In this document: one piece after another, positions 36,232-45,898 of the stretch
How the letters are laid out: each line of letters starts with the position of its first letter
Numbering within the stretch: the first letter of the stretch is position 1
NCBI GenBank assembly: GCA_023228825.1
Contig: JALOAL010000005.1
Coordinates: forward strand, 1-64,000
Source of the DNA: Dehalococcoidia bacterium
Lineage (GTDB): Bacteria > Chloroflexota > Dehalococcoidia > UBA2979
Direction: 5' to 3'
DNA: 64,000 nucleotides
The notes under the pieces: model-generated
Databases searched by the model: none
What the model was told of the DNA's origin: nothing
What the model saw: only the letters and a program-made list of their open reading frames with translations
Made by a program: the position numbers and the translations under genes

Positions 36232-36608
36232 CCTGGCCTCCCCCGTCGCGTCAATCGTCGGCGCAACATACCAGAACCGGGCGGCCGCGCAGCGCTCGGC
36301 GCCGGGGGTACGGAGGATGCCCGGCGCGCCGGCCGGAGGTCGGATCCGGAGGGAGCGCGGGGCACGCGGGGCGCTGCTCGTATCAGTTCTATGCCCATCA
36401 TGGCGTGAGGCGTTCGATCCGCCATTCCGACACCTAGATTCGGGACATTTCGTTCTTTGCTGGGCGGGCCGCAAGGCACGTAACGTCATGGGGCGAGACC
36501 ACATCACAGCGGATCGATCGGTGTGAGACTGCGGGGTCGACGTTGTCCCGGTCATTCGGCTGATGGAAGTCTCGGAACACGCACCACAGACGGAGGACAG
36601 GTATAGAC
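36232..36608. other. Divergent intergenic region, 377 bases
   Basis: This region separates MoxR (minus) from the small secreted protein (plus), so both promoters should be here. A GGAGG ribosome site (36592-36596) precedes the plus-strand gene by 12 bases. No gene, riboswitch or repeat was recognised. Confidence 0.5.
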
Positions 36609-36899
36609 ATGTCGAAGACCCGCATTCGCCGAGGGGTGATTTCACTGCTGGCGGTGGCCGGAATCGCCGCCATTCCGGGCATCGCCGCCGCAGCGGACTC
36701 CCTGCCAGCAGACAGTTCAGTGCAGCACGTGCAGCAGGCCACGCCCACCGGCACGGCGCCTTCGCCGGGCGCCACCGGCAACGCTGGCCTGGTGGACGAG
36801 GTCGGCTCCGGCGCTGGCCTGGCGATCGCGCTCGGCGTAGGCGTGGTTGCCGCGGGCGGCGCCCTGGCCGCACGCGCAGCGGTTGGGCGGCGCGCCTGA
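36609..36899 (+). CDS. Small secreted/membrane-anchored protein, unknown
   Basis: A 96-residue protein: a signal peptide (MSKTRIRRGVISLLAVAG... ending AAAAD near residue 30), a Thr/Pro/Gly-rich middle (TPTGTAPSPGATGN) and a C-terminal hydrophobic helix (about 68-90) followed by RAAVGRRA. The arrangement suggests export, then C-terminal anchoring. No family recognised. It has a hairpin downstream and its own upstream region, so it is probably a single-gene unit. Confidence 0.6.
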   Translation: MSKTRIRRGVISLLAVAGIAAIPGIAAAADSLPADSSVQHVQQATPTGTAPSPGATGNAGLVDEVGSGAGLAIALGVGVVAAGGALAARAAVGRRA

Positions 36900-36936
36900 C
36901 CCATCCCGCGCCCTGCCCGCAGGGGTAGCGCGCACC

Positions 36937-36952
36937 GAAGGTCGCGACCTTC
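36937..36952. repeat. Perfect 16-base palindrome
   Basis: GAAGGTCGCGACCTTC is a perfect palindrome three bases before the terminator hairpin. It may be part of the same termination structure or a protein-binding site. Confidence 0.6.
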
Positions 36953-36954
36953 AG

Positions 36955-36981
36955 ACGGCCCCCGGCCCCGCCGGGGGCCGT
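36955..36981. terminator. Bidirectional hairpin terminator
   Basis: An 11-base-pair perfect stem (ACGGCCCCCGG and its complement) with a 5-base loop lies between the convergent small secreted protein gene and the minus-strand EEP-fold gene. No T-run follows, so it may work poorly alone; the strong stem and placement support termination in both directions. Confidence 0.6.
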
Positions 36982-37050
36982 CGCTTCGCCCTCCACGCCC
37001 CGAGGTGCCGCCGCGCCTCCGCCCCGGTGGCCGTCACACGCTAGCCCTCG

Positions 37051-37896
37051 CTACCGGACGTCGGAGTCGAGCCGTCCCGGGCCCACCTGGCCCCGGGGCG
37101 GTTCGATCACCGCCAGTTGGGGGATGTGGTCGGACAGCGCCCACGGATGCTCCTCCGTGGGGACGAAGGGCGGCTCGGCCAGCGGGCGGCCGCGCACCAC
37201 CCGCGGCGCCAGTTCGCGGTCCACCCAGATGTAGTCCAGGCGCGCCATGGGGATGTCCGAGCGGTAGGTGTAGCCCTCCCCCGGGTCTTCCGGCTCGAAC
37301 GTGTCGTAGAGGCCGCCGTTCCACCACCACTCGTACTCCGGCATGTCTGGACGGTGGTTCAGGTCGCCCTGCACCACCACACGCGCCCCCGCCTCCCGGT
37401 CCGCGCGCACCGCCTCCAGCACCGCCAGCACCTCGCGCTCCCGCGTTGCGCCGTCCGAAGGGTGCAGGTGGACGGAGTGCACCGCGACCACCTCCGCCCC
37501 CCCGCCATCGCCGCCGCCGGCCAGGAGCAGGGCACGGCCCCAGTGGCGCGTGAAGTCCGCGGCCGGACGCACTCCCGAGGGGTGCGGGCAGTTCTCCGCC
37601 GCCAGCAGCGGCAGACGGGTGAGCAGCGCGCCGGGCCACCGTTCCGCGGACGGGAAGAAGACGCACGCCATCTCCAGGTGCGCCGCCACCGCCAGCACGG
37701 ACTCGCGCTCCGGGCACTCGGCCAGCGTCACCACGTCCGGCGCGTAGCCCGCCAGCGCCTCCGCGAAGGCGGCCGGGGTGACCATGTGGGCCGGAGCGCC
37801 GTCCGGGAAGCCGGTACACTCGAGCACGTTGTAGGCGATGGTGCGGAAGGACAGGGGAACACCTCCTCGCCCGGTACGCGCCCCCTGCTTCAACAC
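37051..37896 (-). CDS. Endonuclease/exonuclease/phosphatase (EEP) family protein
   Basis: A 281-residue protein of the EEP superfamily, which includes exonuclease III, sphingomyelinases and inositol phosphatases. Motifs: FRTIAYNVLEC at the N-terminus, VVQGDLNHRPDMPEYEWWW (the GDxN metal/phosphate loop), LDYIWVDREL and LSDHIPQLAVI with the catalytic Asp-His. No signal peptide is seen. GTG start at 37896; a slightly later start is possible. Substrate unknown. Confidence 0.8.
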   Translation of the reverse strand: MLKQGARTGRGGVPLSFRTIAYNVLECTGFPDGAPAHMVTPAAFAEALAGYAPDVVTLAECPERESVLAVAAHLEMACVFFPSAERWPGALLTRLPLLAAENCPHPSGVRPAADFTRHWGRALLLAGGGDGGGAEVVAVHSVHLHPSDGATREREVLAVLEAVRADREAGARVVVQGDLNHRPDMPEYEWWWNGGLYDTFEPEDPGEGYTYRSDIPMARLDYIWVDRELAPRVVRGRPLAEPPFVPTEEHPWALSDHIPQLAVIEPPRGQVGPGRLDSDVR

Positions 37897-37945
37897 CTGC
37901 TTCAGAGGGCGTCAGCGGGCGCGCGCGGGAAAGGATCGTATCGGC

Positions 37946-38443
37946 ATGAGCGACCACCACGACTCGCACGACGGTGGGCCTGCGGACGGCGACGCCTCCT
38001 CGCTCGCGCGCGAGTGGCGCGAGGTGCGCGTCTTCGCGCTGGAGGTCGCCGCCACGATCCCGGAGACGCGCATCTACCGAGGCACGGAGCGCGCCGGCTG
38101 GACGCTGAAGCACGAACTCTCCCACCTGGCGGCGCTGGACGCGGAGGTCCTCCACCTCCTCCGTCTCCCCACGCCCGGCGCGGGACGCCCGGACGCCGTC
38201 GCCGTGCGCCGGCTCCGAGGCCAGGCGATGCACCGAGCGCAGGACATGCGCCTGGCCGCCCTGCGCGCACACCTGGGCGAGATGGGCGAGGAGACCGCGT
38301 GCGCCATCGAGGCGGCGGGGGACGTCCTCTCGCAGGCCCTCGGGGCCACGGGGGACGCTGGCACCCTCGGGGAGCACGTGCGCCAGCGGCTGGCCGCGGC
38401 GCGGGCCGGGCTGGAGGGCGTGCGGGAGGTCATCGGCAAGTAG
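37946..38443 (+). CDS. DinB/mycothiol-dependent-type helical bundle protein
   Basis: A 165-residue four-helix protein of the DinB/MDMPI superfamily. GWTLKHELSHLAALDAEVLHLLRL contains the typical His (metal ligand) early in the second helix. Members are metal-binding and some are S-transferases or bacillithiol/mycothiol enzymes; most are unassigned. A His-rich start (MSDHHDSHD) precedes the helices. The ATG at 37946 is used; it is divergent from the EEP gene. Confidence 0.6.
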   Translation: MSDHHDSHDGGPADGDASSLAREWREVRVFALEVAATIPETRIYRGTERAGWTLKHELSHLAALDAEVLHLLRLPTPGAGRPDAVAVRRLRGQAMHRAQDMRLAALRAHLGEMGEETACAIEAAGDVLSQALGATGDAGTLGEHVRQRLAAARAGLEGVREVIGK

Positions 38444-38561
38444 GCGACAGCGCTCGCCGCCCTCGCGCGCCGCATGGCCCTGAGTACGCACGCGCTTGAT
38501 ACCCTTTCCGCAGGAGACACACGCTGCTCCGCAGGGTTATCTGGCGCGGGGGGCGCATGTG

Positions 38562-40028
38562 ATGACAACCAACGAACAGACCAACGCGATCCAGGACCGG
38601 CTCAGCATTCCGCGCCAGCCCGTGCCGAAGCAGAAGCCAGAGGATCGCGTCCAGAATTTCGACGAGACCTACCTGCGCATGGACCTCGGCGCGGCCGTCG
38701 TCGAGGCCGCGAGGTGCATCGACTGCCCTTCGGCCCCCTGCATGGTGGCCTGCCCGGTCCACAACGACATCCCGGCCGCGCTGAAGTTGCTGGAGGACGG
38801 CGACATCCAGGGCGCGGCCGACACCTTCCGCGAGACCTCCACCCTACCGGAGATGTGCGGACGTCTCTGCCCCCAGGAGTCGCTCTGCGAGGGCGCCTGC
38901 GTGGTGGGCTTCGCCATCCGCCCGGACGGCTCGGCGCACCCTCCCGTCGCGATCGGACGCCTGGAGTCGTTCATCACGGACGCCGAACGGCGGACGCTGG
39001 GCAAGTTCCCCGTGCGCCTCTCCTTGCCCTCCACCGGACGGTCGGTGGCGATCATCGGCAGCGGGCCGGCGGGGATGACGGTGGCGGAGGAACTGCAGGC
39101 GCGCGGCCACCAGTGCACCATCTTCGACATGTGGCCGGAGCCGGGCGGCGTCCTGCGCTACGGCATCCCCTCCTTCAAGATGAGCAAGGACATCCTGGAG
39201 GAGAAACTCGCCTCCCTGCGGGAGATGGGCATCAAGTTCGTCAACAACACCAAGATCGGCCGGGACGTCTCGCTGCAGGAACTGCACGAGCGTGACGGCT
39301 TCGACGTGGTCTTTATCGGCACCGGCGCCGGGGTGGGCAATGCCCTGCGCGCGGAGGGCGAGGACCTGGTGAACGTCTACCAGGCCACGGACTTCCTGAT
39401 CCGCGGCAACCTGAGCCCGGAAGAACTGCCAGAGGACCAGCGCGAGCGCCCCTACGTGGGCACGGACGTGGTGGTGGTGGGCGGTGGCGACACCTCCATG
39501 GACTGCGTGCGCACGGCCATCCGCCTGGGCGCGGAGCGCGTCACCTGCGTCTACCGCCGCACGGAGAAGGAGATGCTGGGCCGCTCGGAAGAGCGCGTGC
39601 ACGCACGCGAGGAGGGCGTGAACTTCGCCTACCTCACCACCCCCCTGCGCTTCGTGGGCGACGCGCAGGGCAAGGTCCAGTCCGTGGACATGGTGAAGAT
39701 GGAACTGGGCGAACCGGACGAGAGCGGCCGACGCCGCCCCGTCCAGATCGAGGGCTCGGAGTACTCGGTGCCCGCGACTGCGGTGGTGATCGCGGTGGGC
39801 TACAACGCGGACACGGAGTTCGCGGAGTCCGCCCCCTTCGACACCGACCGCTGGGGCCTGGTGAAGGTGGACGAACGCACCGGCCAGACCAACATCCCGT
39901 ATATCTACGCCGGCGGCGACGTGGTGAACGGCGCGGACCTGGTGGTCACGGCCATCGCAGACGGAAAGCGCGCCGCGACCTGGATCCACCAGCACCTGGG
40001 CCTGCTGGAGGCAGAGGCCGAGGCATAG
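38562..40028 (+). CDS. Glutamate synthase small subunit (GltD-like)
   Basis: A 488-residue NADPH-dependent FAD/iron-sulfur protein. The N-terminal cluster domain has Cys52, 55, 60, 64 (RCIDCPSAPCMVACP) and Cys99, 103, 109, 113. The FAD site is IIGSGPAGMTVAEEL and the NADPH site VVVGGGDTSMDCVRTA. It may serve glutamate synthase, but no gltB is in the window; other members, such as the Nfn or DPYD-type subunits, transfer electrons for other enzymes. GGGGGG precedes the ATG at 38562; a GTG just before it is the alternative. Confidence 0.88.
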   Translation: MTTNEQTNAIQDRLSIPRQPVPKQKPEDRVQNFDETYLRMDLGAAVVEAARCIDCPSAPCMVACPVHNDIPAALKLLEDGDIQGAADTFRETSTLPEMCGRLCPQESLCEGACVVGFAIRPDGSAHPPVAIGRLESFITDAERRTLGKFPVRLSLPSTGRSVAIIGSGPAGMTVAEELQARGHQCTIFDMWPEPGGVLRYGIPSFKMSKDILEEKLASLREMGIKFVNNTKIGRDVSLQELHERDGFDVVFIGTGAGVGNALRAEGEDLVNVYQATDFLIRGNLSPEELPEDQRERPYVGTDVVVVGGGDTSMDCVRTAIRLGAERVTCVYRRTEKEMLGRSEERVHAREEGVNFAYLTTPLRFVGDAQGKVQSVDMVKMELGEPDESGRRRPVQIEGSEYSVPATAVVIAVGYNADTEFAESAPFDTDRWGLVKVDERTGQTNIPYIYAGGDVVNGADLVVTAIADGKRAATWIHQHLGLLEAEAEA

Positions 40029-40092
40029 GGCCCGGGGGCCGCCCGCCCGCGCAGGCTGGCCCCGACTCGCCGCGAAGCCACGAGGCGCCTCG

Positions 40093-41112
40093 CTACTCCG
40101 CGATCACGCCCAGCACGGTGTTGCGGCCAGGGATGTCCCGGAACGCCTCCAGCGGGTCCACGACGCCGGCGAACGCGTTCAGGACGCCCACCACCGGCTC
40201 GTCCACGCCCTCCGGCAGCCACGAGAGCGCGAGGCGGGACTCGTCCAGCCAGGCGACCCCGTGCACGGCGCCGGCAAAGGTGGCCAGCGGCGTGCCGTCC
40301 GCGCGGAACATCGTGAGGTAGGCCAGGGGCCGGGTGTTCTCGGCATCGCGCACCACCCACCGGGCCGCGATCGCGCCACGCGGGCCCACGGCCGGCTGCC
40401 CCATCAGGTAGCCCGGCCCGTCATCAGGCGAGGCCCCGCGGTCGTCCAGTTGACGCACGTCCAGCAGCACGTCCCCCAGCACGAACTCGCCGCGCTGGTG
40501 TCCTTCGTCGAGCGCGGGCACAGAGGCCTCCAGCCCCCACTGCGCGAGGTCCTGCGAGCGCCCCTCGCGCTCCCCGAGCGACTCCCACGTCTCGCCTCGG
40601 TCCGTGGAGTGGTGCAGGGTCACCGCGCTCGGCTGATCTTCGCTGCCGCCCAGGTTGCCGCAATAGCCCACCGTGCACTCGAAGAGGTAGAGCGTGTCGC
40701 CGTCGATCAGCGCGCCCGCCGCGTACGGTGCGGCCTCGCCATCGTTCGTCCAGACCGCCACCGGCTCGTCGCGCCCGGCGTCCAGGCGCAGCAACGCACG
40801 AGGCGGCCCGTCACACGCCCAGCAACCCTCCCACACGAAGAGGCTCGCCCCGTCCGGGAGGCGCCCCACCTCGCCGGGCGTGAACCCCGGGTGGTACGGC
40901 TCCCGCCCGGCTTCGCTCGTCGGCGTCGGCGTCCCGGTGGACGTGGAGGTCGGCGTCGCCTCGGGCGCACTCGTCCCCGTCGGAAACGCCTCGACCGTCG
41001 CGGTGGCCGTAGCCCCCGTTCCGTCCGAGGTGCACCCGAGCGCAGCGGCCGCAACGACCACCACAAGCGCCAGGATGGCAAGGAGGAGCACGCGCCGGTT
41101 CATGTCACCCAT
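40093..41112 (-). CDS. Lipoprotein with beta-propeller-like domain
   Basis: A 339-residue secreted lipoprotein. A hydrophobic signal ends in the lipobox ALGC (Cys at about residue 27 from the ATG at 41112), followed by a Thr/Ser/Pro linker (TATATVEAFPTGTSAPEATPTSTSTG) and a domain with repeated LYLFECTVGY, VTLHHSTDRGETWESLGE-type strands that resemble sialidase/exo-alpha BNR repeats. It likely sits on the outer face of the membrane. It resembles two lipoproteins at 45.9-48.7 kb. Its function is unknown. Confidence 0.6.
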   Translation of the reverse strand: MGDMNRRVLLLAILALVVVVAAAALGCTSDGTGATATATVEAFPTGTSAPEATPTSTSTGTPTPTSEAGREPYHPGFTPGEVGRLPDGASLFVWEGCWACDGPPRALLRLDAGRDEPVAVWTNDGEAAPYAAGALIDGDTLYLFECTVGYCGNLGGSEDQPSAVTLHHSTDRGETWESLGEREGRSQDLAQWGLEASVPALDEGHQRGEFVLGDVLLDVRQLDDRGASPDDGPGYLMGQPAVGPRGAIAARWVVRDAENTRPLAYLTMFRADGTPLATFAGAVHGVAWLDESRLALSWLPEGVDEPVVGVLNAFAGVVDPLEAFRDIPGRNTVLGVIAE

Positions 41113-41158
41113 CTCGCCTCAACGCTGGCGGAGGCGCTCTGGTTCCATGCGCTGCGGG

Positions 41159-42061
<903 letters not shown>

Positions 42062-42257
42062 GGCGGCGCTCCCGTCGTGGACATCGTGTCGAGGCGTATG
42101 CGGTGGTGTGCTGTCGTCCGGCCATTGTCCCCGCAGTCACGAGGGGGAGCCACCCGTCGAGGCTCGCCACAACACGGGAGGCGACCAAAGCACCACGGAA
42201 TGGCCTCGTCAGTGCGGTAGACTGCCGGCGCCCGGTAGCGAAGGCAGGAGTGAGCGG

Positions 42258-43502
42258 ATGCACGCGGAAGTCGTATCGGTCGGCACGGAGATCATGCTGG
42301 GCGAGATCACAGACACCAACGCGGCCTTCATCGCCGGCGCCCTCCCCCAGTTCGGCATCGACCTGCTGTACGTGAGCCAGGTGGGCGACAACCCCGGCCG
42401 CATGCGCGAGGTCATCGGCCGCGCCTGGAAGCGCTCGGACTACACCTTCATCACCGGCGGCCTGGGCCCCACAGAGGACGACATCACCCGCGAGATCCTC
42501 GCGGAGGTGCTGGGCGAGACGCTGGAGGTGGACGCGGAGCAGGAGCAGATCCTGCGCGCCCGCATGACCCGCCCCGGTTACAGCATGCCGGAGCGCAACA
42601 TCAAGCAGGCCATGCTGATCCCCTCCGCCCGCGCCCTCGCCAACCCTCGAGGCACGGCCCCTGGCTGGTGGGTGGAGCGTGGCGGCAAGGTCGCGGTGCT
42701 GATGCCCGGCCCGCCCGCGGAGATGAACCGCATGTGGGCGCAGGAGGTGGCCTCGGAACTGGAGCGGCGCGCGGACTCGATCCTGGTCTCGCGCACCCTC
42801 AAGACCACCGGCCTGGGAGAGAGCACGGTGGACGAGATGCTGTCGCCGCTGCTGAAGAACTCCAACCCCTCCGTCGGCATCTACCACCGCGCGGACGGCG
42901 TGCACGCGCGCATCACCGCCAAGGCTCCCACCCGCGAGCAGGCCTGGACGCTCATCCGCCCGCTGGAGGTGGAGGCGCGCCGCATCCTGGGCCCCTACGT
43001 CTGGGGACAGGACGACGAGTCGCTGTCGGCCTCCGTGGGCGGCATGCTGCGAGACCAGCGGCTGACGCTGGCGCTGATGGAAAGCGCCACCGGCGGCGCC
43101 CTGGGCAGCGCCATCACCGACATTGACGGCGCGAGCGACTATTTCCATGGCTCGCTCGTGACCTACGCCACCCAGGCCAAGATCGCCAACGGCGTCCCCG
43201 CAGAGGTCCCCACCGTGCACGGCGTCATCTCGCGCGAGACCGCGGAGGCAATGGCGAAGGCCGCCCGGGAGCACCTGCGCGCCGACCTCGGCCTGGGCAT
43301 CACTGGCATCGCCGGCGGCATGGAGGTGGAGGGCCAGCCCCCCGGCACCATGCACATCGCCCTGTACGACGGCGAGGAGTTCGTCTACTCGCACAGCCGC
43401 TACTACCAGGGCCGCGAGGCCGCCAAGCGCCGCGCCGTGCTCTCCGCACTCACCCTCCTCCGGAACTACCTCATGCAGCGCGCCGGGGCAGAGTTGGGAT
43501 GA
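42258..43502 (+). CDS. cinA: CinA family nicotinamide-nucleotide amidohydrolase
   Basis: A 414-residue two-domain CinA. The N-terminal MoaB/MogA-like domain (1-170) has VSVGTEIMLGEITDTNAAFI, TGGLGPTEDDITRE and PGPPAEMNRMW. The C-terminal domain (260-414) has the deamidase segment ALMESATGGALGSAITDIDGASDYFHGSLVTYA and LGITGIAGGMEVEGQPPGTM. The start at 42258 has AGGAGTGA before it. Its last codons overlap the start of the nuclease-like gene by four bases (43499-43502). Confidence 0.95.
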   Translation: MHAEVVSVGTEIMLGEITDTNAAFIAGALPQFGIDLLYVSQVGDNPGRMREVIGRAWKRSDYTFITGGLGPTEDDITREILAEVLGETLEVDAEQEQILRARMTRPGYSMPERNIKQAMLIPSARALANPRGTAPGWWVERGGKVAVLMPGPPAEMNRMWAQEVASELERRADSILVSRTLKTTGLGESTVDEMLSPLLKNSNPSVGIYHRADGVHARITAKAPTREQAWTLIRPLEVEARRILGPYVWGQDDESLSASVGGMLRDQRLTLALMESATGGALGSAITDIDGASDYFHGSLVTYATQAKIANGVPAEVPTVHGVISRETAEAMAKAAREHLRADLGLGITGIAGGMEVEGQPPGTMHIALYDGEEFVYSHSRYYQGREAAKRRAVLSALTLLRNYLMQRAGAELG

Positions 43503-44572
43503 GGTTGTTCTCGGAGTTCCCACGAACCGACGCCTCATTCCTTCAAGCCGGTGAGTCGGCGTTCGAGTTCTTAGACCGGAGTTCGTGGTCCGCCACTGAG
43601 GACGTGCGGGCACGCTTGGAGGATTGGTTCTCCGATCTGCCTGAGTCGGGACGAGGCCGATTCCGATCGGGAATCCAGGCCCGAGATCCGCGGAAGCACG
43701 AGGCTGCATTCCTAGAACTCGCTACCCATGCGCTCCTCAGGAAGCTTGGCTTGCTTGTGGAGGTTGAACCGACCGTCGCTGGTACGACCCCTGACTTCCG
43801 ACTCCAAGAGAGCGGGATGCTCGTGGAGTCGACGGTGTTCGATCCAATCGGCAGCCCTGCCCGGGACTCGAAGCTGGAGAGTGACGTCCTGACAACGATC
43901 CTCGACTTGGAAAGTCCTGAACATTGGATCGAGGCCGAGTTTCAAGGCGACGGGAAGGCCACGCCAGCCTTGTCCCGCGTCCGCCGGGAGGTCGAAGACT
44001 GGCTCCGCACACTCATCGCCGACCTCCCAGACGACGACAAAGTTTCGGTTCAACTGGAGCCAGAGTGGGCGCTCGAACTCCACGCAATGAGAAAGTCACT
44101 GGAGATCCGGGGGAAGCCTGACCACCGCTTCGTCTCTTCAGGGCCTACCAAGGGCTGGTGGGGTGATGGAGGCTCCTCGAAGAGGCTGGCCTCATCGTTG
44201 CGAGCCAAGGCGCGCAAATATCGGCACACTGGAGCACGCTTGATCATCGTTGTGAACTGCTTAGATGCCGCCGCGAACCGCTCCACTTGGGAGAACGCTC
44301 TGTTCGGAGATCGGGGGCTCTGGGGAGCTGGAGAAATCGTCCGACATCAGAACGTGGCTTCGGTCCTGGCCTTCAACAGCCTGCGCCCGTGGAGTACGAC
44401 ACAAGAGGCAGACTGGCTTTACACCCCGCGCCACAGAGAGCAAGGGCCCCTCGACCGTCTCGCCTCACGGCGGGGCCCAGAGCTTCGCGAGTTCGAAGGG
44501 AAACAGCCCCGAGGCCTGTTAGGCTTTCCTGAACAGATTACTCGGGAGGTCAGGTCTACGAGCGGCCAGTGA
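43499..44572 (+). CDS. Putative PD-(D/E)XK-like nuclease, likely acquired
   Basis: A 357-residue protein with no certain assignment. The N-terminal part fits a family of uncharacterised proteins with a nuclease-like core: ARDPRKHEAAFLELATHALL (Glu73), TTPDFRL (Asp99) and MLVESTV (Glu110). The order E...PD...xExT looks like a PD-(D/E)XK site with Thr instead of Lys, so activity is unproven. Base composition is lower in G+C than its neighbours, and it uses three TTA codons (43571, 44261, 44519), rare here, suggesting transfer. The ATG overlaps the cinA stop. Confidence 0.5.
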   Translation: MRLFSEFPRTDASFLQAGESAFEFLDRSSWSATEDVRARLEDWFSDLPESGRGRFRSGIQARDPRKHEAAFLELATHALLRKLGLLVEVEPTVAGTTPDFRLQESGMLVESTVFDPIGSPARDSKLESDVLTTILDLESPEHWIEAEFQGDGKATPALSRVRREVEDWLRTLIADLPDDDKVSVQLEPEWALELHAMRKSLEIRGKPDHRFVSSGPTKGWWGDGGSSKRLASSLRAKARKYRHTGARLIIVVNCLDAAANRSTWENALFGDRGLWGAGEIVRHQNVASVLAFNSLRPWSTTQEADWLYTPRHREQGPLDRLASRRGPELREFEGKQPRGLLGFPEQITREVRSTSGQ

Positions 44573-44592
44573 TCCCACGCGGGGGAGGCGAG

Positions 44593-45052
44593 ATGAACCA
44601 AGATCCATTCGCCATCACCCTGAGCCAGATCAACCTCGTCACCGAAGATTGTCGAGGCCAGTGTCGAGTTCTACCGGCTGTTGGGTGTGGCGATTCCCGA
44701 CGTCGAGTCGCCCTGGGACGGGCGGCACCGGAACGCCGTCACGCCCGAAGGTTCCGAGGCGGATGCATCGCTCCACCTCGATATCGACCACCGCTCGTTC
44801 GCTGATCAGTGGGGCGGGCAGGACGTTCCGGGCGGGGCGCTGATCGGTTTTCGCGTAGCGTCGCGGGAGGGGCTGGACGTGCTGTACGAGCGCGTCACCG
44901 CCGCCGGACACCCAGGTGTGCGCGAGCCGTACGACACGTTCTGGGGCTCCCGCTACGCGATCGTGCTCGACCCCTCCGGGGTTGCGGTGGGGCTGATGAG
45001 CCCGATGGATCCCGACATGCGATCCGCCCCGCCTCGGCTCGACCACACCTGA
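44593..45052 (+). pseudogene. VOC/glyoxalase-like gene, frameshifted
   Basis: An ATG with a strong GGGGGAGG site opens a reading frame (AITLSQINLVTED) that runs out of family-like sequence at codon 19 or so. A single extra T at about 44649-44650 shifts the frame; without it the text continues as VEASVEFYRLLGVAIPDVE, a standard VOC start, and then RVASREGLDVLYERVTAAGHP and VGLMSPM to the stop at 45052. Either a recent pseudogene or a sequencing error. About 150 residues if intact; glyoxalase/bleomycin-resistance-type metal enzyme of unknown substrate. Confidence 0.75.
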
Positions 45053-45122
45053 CAAATTCTGGCTTGCACCACCGCCTAACCTCGATCCAGCGAACCCCGC
45101 ATCGAGCCGAGGAGGTGTACCG

Positions 45123-45263
45123 ATGGCCGAGATGCGCTTCTGCGTCACCTGTGGCGAGGACGTCGAGCCGCGTGAGGAGGAGACGGAGTACGCCGTCTCG
45201 ATCTACTGCCCACGCTGCGAACGCCGCATGTCCACGCACTACGGCCAGATCATGATCCTGTAG
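45123..45263 (+). CDS. 46-residue zinc ribbon protein
   Basis: A very small protein with two CxxC pairs: CVTC near residue 7 and CPRC near residue 29, separated by an acidic PREEETEYAV segment, ending THYGQIMIL. A perfect GGAGG ribosome site (45110-45114) precedes the ATG. It is a zinc-ribbon domain, probably binding nucleic acid or a partner protein. It lies just after the broken VOC gene and before two lipoprotein genes. Confidence 0.7.
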   Translation: MAEMRFCVTCGEDVEPREEETEYAVSIYCPRCERRMSTHYGQIMIL

Positions 45264-45323
45264 CGTCATGCTCGGATAGCGCCACCTCCCCCCGAGGCGG
45301 CCCGCGGCGCGTATCCTCCGCGC

Positions 45324-45827
45324 GTGAAACGCGCCCTCCTGCTGCTCTCCGCGCTCATGCTCGCCGCGCTCGCGGTGGGGGTCGCGTGCGGAGGCGCCGA
45401 GGCGCCACGGCAGCCCTCGGGCGTGACCACCGCCACGCCGGGGATGCGCGAGGCGACGTCCACGCCCACGCTCACGACCACGCGCACCGCGACACCGGCG
45501 CCACCCCCCGCCGGAGAGCGCACGCCCCTCCCCCGACCGGACGCCGACCCCACGGAGTTCGAGGCCGGCCTCGCGGAGGCAGCCGGCGAAAATCCGCGCG
45601 TACTCGCGGGCGCCCTCGCGTTCCTCGCGGGGGAGTGCCTGGACGACCGCGAGGCGCTGGGCCGGTACGCGGAGCAGACGTGGCGCATCCTGAACGAGCA
45701 GCGCGGCATCCGCGTGCCGGCGGTGGCGATCGTGAACCGCGTGATCGGCGCCCTGCCACTGGACGGCCGCGCCGTCGCGTGCGAGTCACTCTTCGCCTCC
45801 GTGGTGACAGAGTTGTCCCGCCAGTAG
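45324..45827 (+). CDS. Small lipoprotein, unknown
   Basis: A 167-residue lipoprotein: the signal ends VGVAC with the lipid-modified Cys at about residue 22, then a Thr/Pro linker (GVTTATPGMREATSTPT) and a helical domain of about 110 residues (EFEAGLAEAAGENPRVLAG...). The domain has two Cys that might bridge. No family recognised. It is the first of three lipoprotein genes on the plus strand. Confidence 0.6.
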   Translation: MKRALLLLSALMLAALAVGVACGGAEAPRQPSGVTTATPGMREATSTPTLTTTRTATPAPPPAGERTPLPRPDADPTEFEAGLAEAAGENPRVLAGALAFLAGECLDDREALGRYAEQTWRILNEQRGIRVPAVAIVNRVIGALPLDGRAVACESLFASVVTELSRQ

Positions 45828-45898
45828 CGGCCCCGAGGCTCCCCCAGGAGCGAGGGCGGGCCCACACTCAGAGTGCCTGCGCCCGCTAGGGTGTCTCC

